Assembly: GCA_945887955.1 (NCBI GenBank)
Contig: CAMCZO010000024.1
Span: 1-34,908, forward strand
Length of the DNA: 34,908 bases
DNA from: Chitinophaga pinensis
Lineage (GTDB): Bacteria > Bacteroidota > Bacteroidia > B-17B0 > Aurantibacillaceae
Direction of reading: 5' to 3'
Shown here piece by piece: positions 33,533-34,908 of the stretch. How positions within the stretch are numbered: position 1 is the stretch's first letter; every line of letters begins with the position of its first letter. The notes beneath the pieces were generated by a model, which saw only the letters and a program-made list of their open reading frames with translations, was not told the DNA's origin and ran no database searches. The translations under genes and the position numbers were made by a program.

Positions 33533-34908
33533 ATAAAAAATATTTTAACCATATTTTGTTTCATTACACTTACTTGCTTTTCACAAAAAGAAGCAGCGCA
33601 ATGGCATTTTGGAATTTATGCCTCGTTGAATTTTCAAAATGGGGCCCCGGTTACAGTTGGCACAAGTAATTTATGGACTCAGTTCTCTTCTTCTGGAATA
33701 TCAGATTCGTTAGGGAACCTACTGTTCTATGTAAGAGGAGGGGATATCATATATAATAAAAACAATGATACAATGGCGAATGGCCTCAACATTGGTGGCC
33801 ATTATAGTGGCGCTCAGTCAAGCATCGTAATCAGGAAAAGTGGAAGCCGGTATTATGTGATCACACATAATCAGTTAAACCACTTCGCTCCTTCACCATT
33901 TCCTCCTGTGATCAATTATGCTTTGGTGGATATGAGCCTAGCGGCTGGACTTGGGTCTGTTACTGCGTTAAATCTCCCTGTAAGTCCAACAGGTACGCCC
34001 ATGGTAAGTAAACTGGCTGTAACCCGGCATTGCAATCAAAAAGACCACTGGCTGTTGGCTCACACAGGTAGTATCCCTGGAAATAATCAATACTATGCTT
34101 ATCTGGTAACTAGTTCAAACATCAGCGCCACACCGGTTATTTCCGCTATAGGATCAAACCAACCCCATAATTATGGCGTAATCCCGGGTTTCTATAGGGG
34201 TCTTCACAAATTCTCGCCCAATGGTAGAAAGGTTTGCGCTACTTTGCCATTTCGTACAGTTGAACTGTACGATTTTGATAATAGTACCGGAGCTCTATCC
34301 AACGCGCTTAAGCTTGATAGCATAATAAATCCCCCTGCTGTTTACACATATTCAACTCCTAATTCACTCGGCATAGAATTTTCACCAGATGGCACCAAAT
34401 TATATATCAGCTACTCAAACGATCAAAACTTTTTATGTCAATATAACCTTTGCGCCGGATCTCCTTCAGCCATTGCGGCTTCCAAAATAGTACTTAGCAA
34501 TAATGCATTTACGTCAAATGTTACTTCATTCCATGCTCTCCAGCTGGCACCAGATGGCAAAATATACGTTGCTACAACTAATTCACTTACCTTGGGGGTA
34601 ATCAATAATCCTAATGCCGCGGGCGCCTTGTGCAGCTATTCACCTCAAGCCGTTGGGCTAGGAACAATATTAGTTCATCCTTTTGTTGCAACGTCAAACG
34701 AGTGTGGCTTGCCCAATTTTATTTCAAGTTTTTTCGAACAGAAGCCGATATTAGGACCAATTAGTAGTAGCATTGTGTGTGGGCAAGTTCATTTTGCAGC
34801 ACCTTCGTTATGCGCTGCGGCTGGTTATTCGGTTTCTGCCCGTCAATGGAATTTTAATGACACTATTTCTTCTGCAAATACTTCATCACTTGCAAATCCA
34901 AGTCATGT
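33533..34908 (+). CDS. Secreted PKD-type surface protein, N-terminal part (3' partial, ATA at start)
   Basis: Open for 458 codons from 33533 to the window edge. An in-frame TAA lies at 33521-33523 and no ATG, GTG or TTG lies between it and the signal peptide, so the only start position that keeps the signal peptide (xKNILTIFCFITLTCFSQ) is ATA at 33533. The mature start KEAAQWHFGIYASLNF matches the opening of large Bacteroidota T9SS surface proteins (form ..EAxxWYFGxxAGLDF). The propeller-like body follows: GNLLFYVRGGDIIYN, HLKF-type LHKFSPNGRKVCATL, IEFSPDGTKLYISYS, QLAPDGKIYVAT. From about residue 415 (PILGPISSSIVCGQVHF) a PKD-type domain begins. The full protein probably ends in a type B sorting or gliding-associated tail beyond the window. 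G+C is visibly higher than in neighbours. It may be live through a rare start codon, or a start-codon mutant. Confidence 0.7.
   Translation, partial: MKNILTIFCFITLTCFSQKEAAQWHFGIYASLNFQNGAPVTVGTSNLWTQFSSSGISDSLGNLLFYVRGGDIIYNKNNDTMANGLNIGGHYSGAQSSIVIRKSGSRYYVITHNQLNHFAPSPFPPVINYALVDMSLAAGLGSVTALNLPVSPTGTPMVSKLAVTRHCNQKDHWLLAHTGSIPGNNQYYAYLVTSSNISATPVISAIGSNQPHNYGVIPGFYRGLHKFSPNGRKVCATLPFRTVELYDFDNSTGALSNALKLDSIINPPAVYTYSTPNSLGIEFSPDGTKLYISYSNDQNFLCQYNLCAGSPSAIAASKIVLSNNAFTSNVTSFHALQLAPDGKIYVATTNSLTLGVINNPNAAGALCSYSPQAVGLGTILVHPFVATSNECGLPNFISSFFEQKPILGPISSSIVCGQVHFAAPSLCAAAGYSVSARQWNFNDTISSANTSSLANPSH

Overview
The window is chromosomal DNA from a low-GC member of the Bacteroidota. The evidence is several C-terminal type IX secretion (T9SS) sorting tails, promoters of the Bacteroidota form TTG-N20-TAnnTTTG, A-rich leaders without Shine-Dalgarno sites, a fused SecDF, a long (1095 aa) SecA, and families typical of the phylum (YHYH, DUF1566, DUF6089-like and DUF6268-like barrels). 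No rRNA, tRNA, insertion sequence, CRISPR array or prophage was seen.

Layout. 1-1182: 3' part of a DegT/DnrJ/EryC1/StrS aminotransferase whose start lies outside the window. 1669-4906: a DUF4190-like lipoprotein, then (minus strand) a PlsC-type acyltransferase and an outer-membrane barrel, with the 5' stump of a dead Atg22/UMF1-type transporter gene between them. 5696-8223: rpsO-pnp, with a terminator between the genes and a second hairpin in the pnp leader. 8330-16235: an accessory, surface-oriented block: YHYH protein, DUF1566 protein, CDGSH iron-sulfur protein, WG-repeat lipoprotein and kelch-like T9SS protein. 16466-21097: a complete cyanophycin module: cphA (synthesis), divergent cphB (depolymerisation to Asp-Arg dipeptides) and convergent iaaA (dipeptide hydrolysis). 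21212-24720: DUF6089-like barrel, gene ghost, SAM methyltransferase and secreted transglutaminase-like protein. 24781-32326: aroK, secA and divergent secDF. 32391-33307: a tiny membrane protein and an AlkB-like dioxygenase. 33342-34908: a ghost T9SS tail, then the first 458 codons of a large secreted PKD-type protein that runs off the edge and lacks a normal start codon.

How the genes fit together. secA and secDF provide the general export motor and its proton-driven pull; many neighbours (barrels, lipoproteins, T9SS cargo) are clients of that route. The cyanophycin trio forms a nitrogen/carbon storage cycle. The rest is housekeeping (translation, RNA decay, shikimate and phospholipid synthesis, alkylation repair).

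No clearly new multi-gene system could be demonstrated. The most unusual signals are a set of decayed gene ends between intact genes (3874-3969, 13493-13643, 22199-22468, 33342-33470), a 40-base direct repeat bracketing the WG-repeat gene that copies the start of the kelch-like gene, and the edge gene with a good promoter but ATA where its start codon should be.
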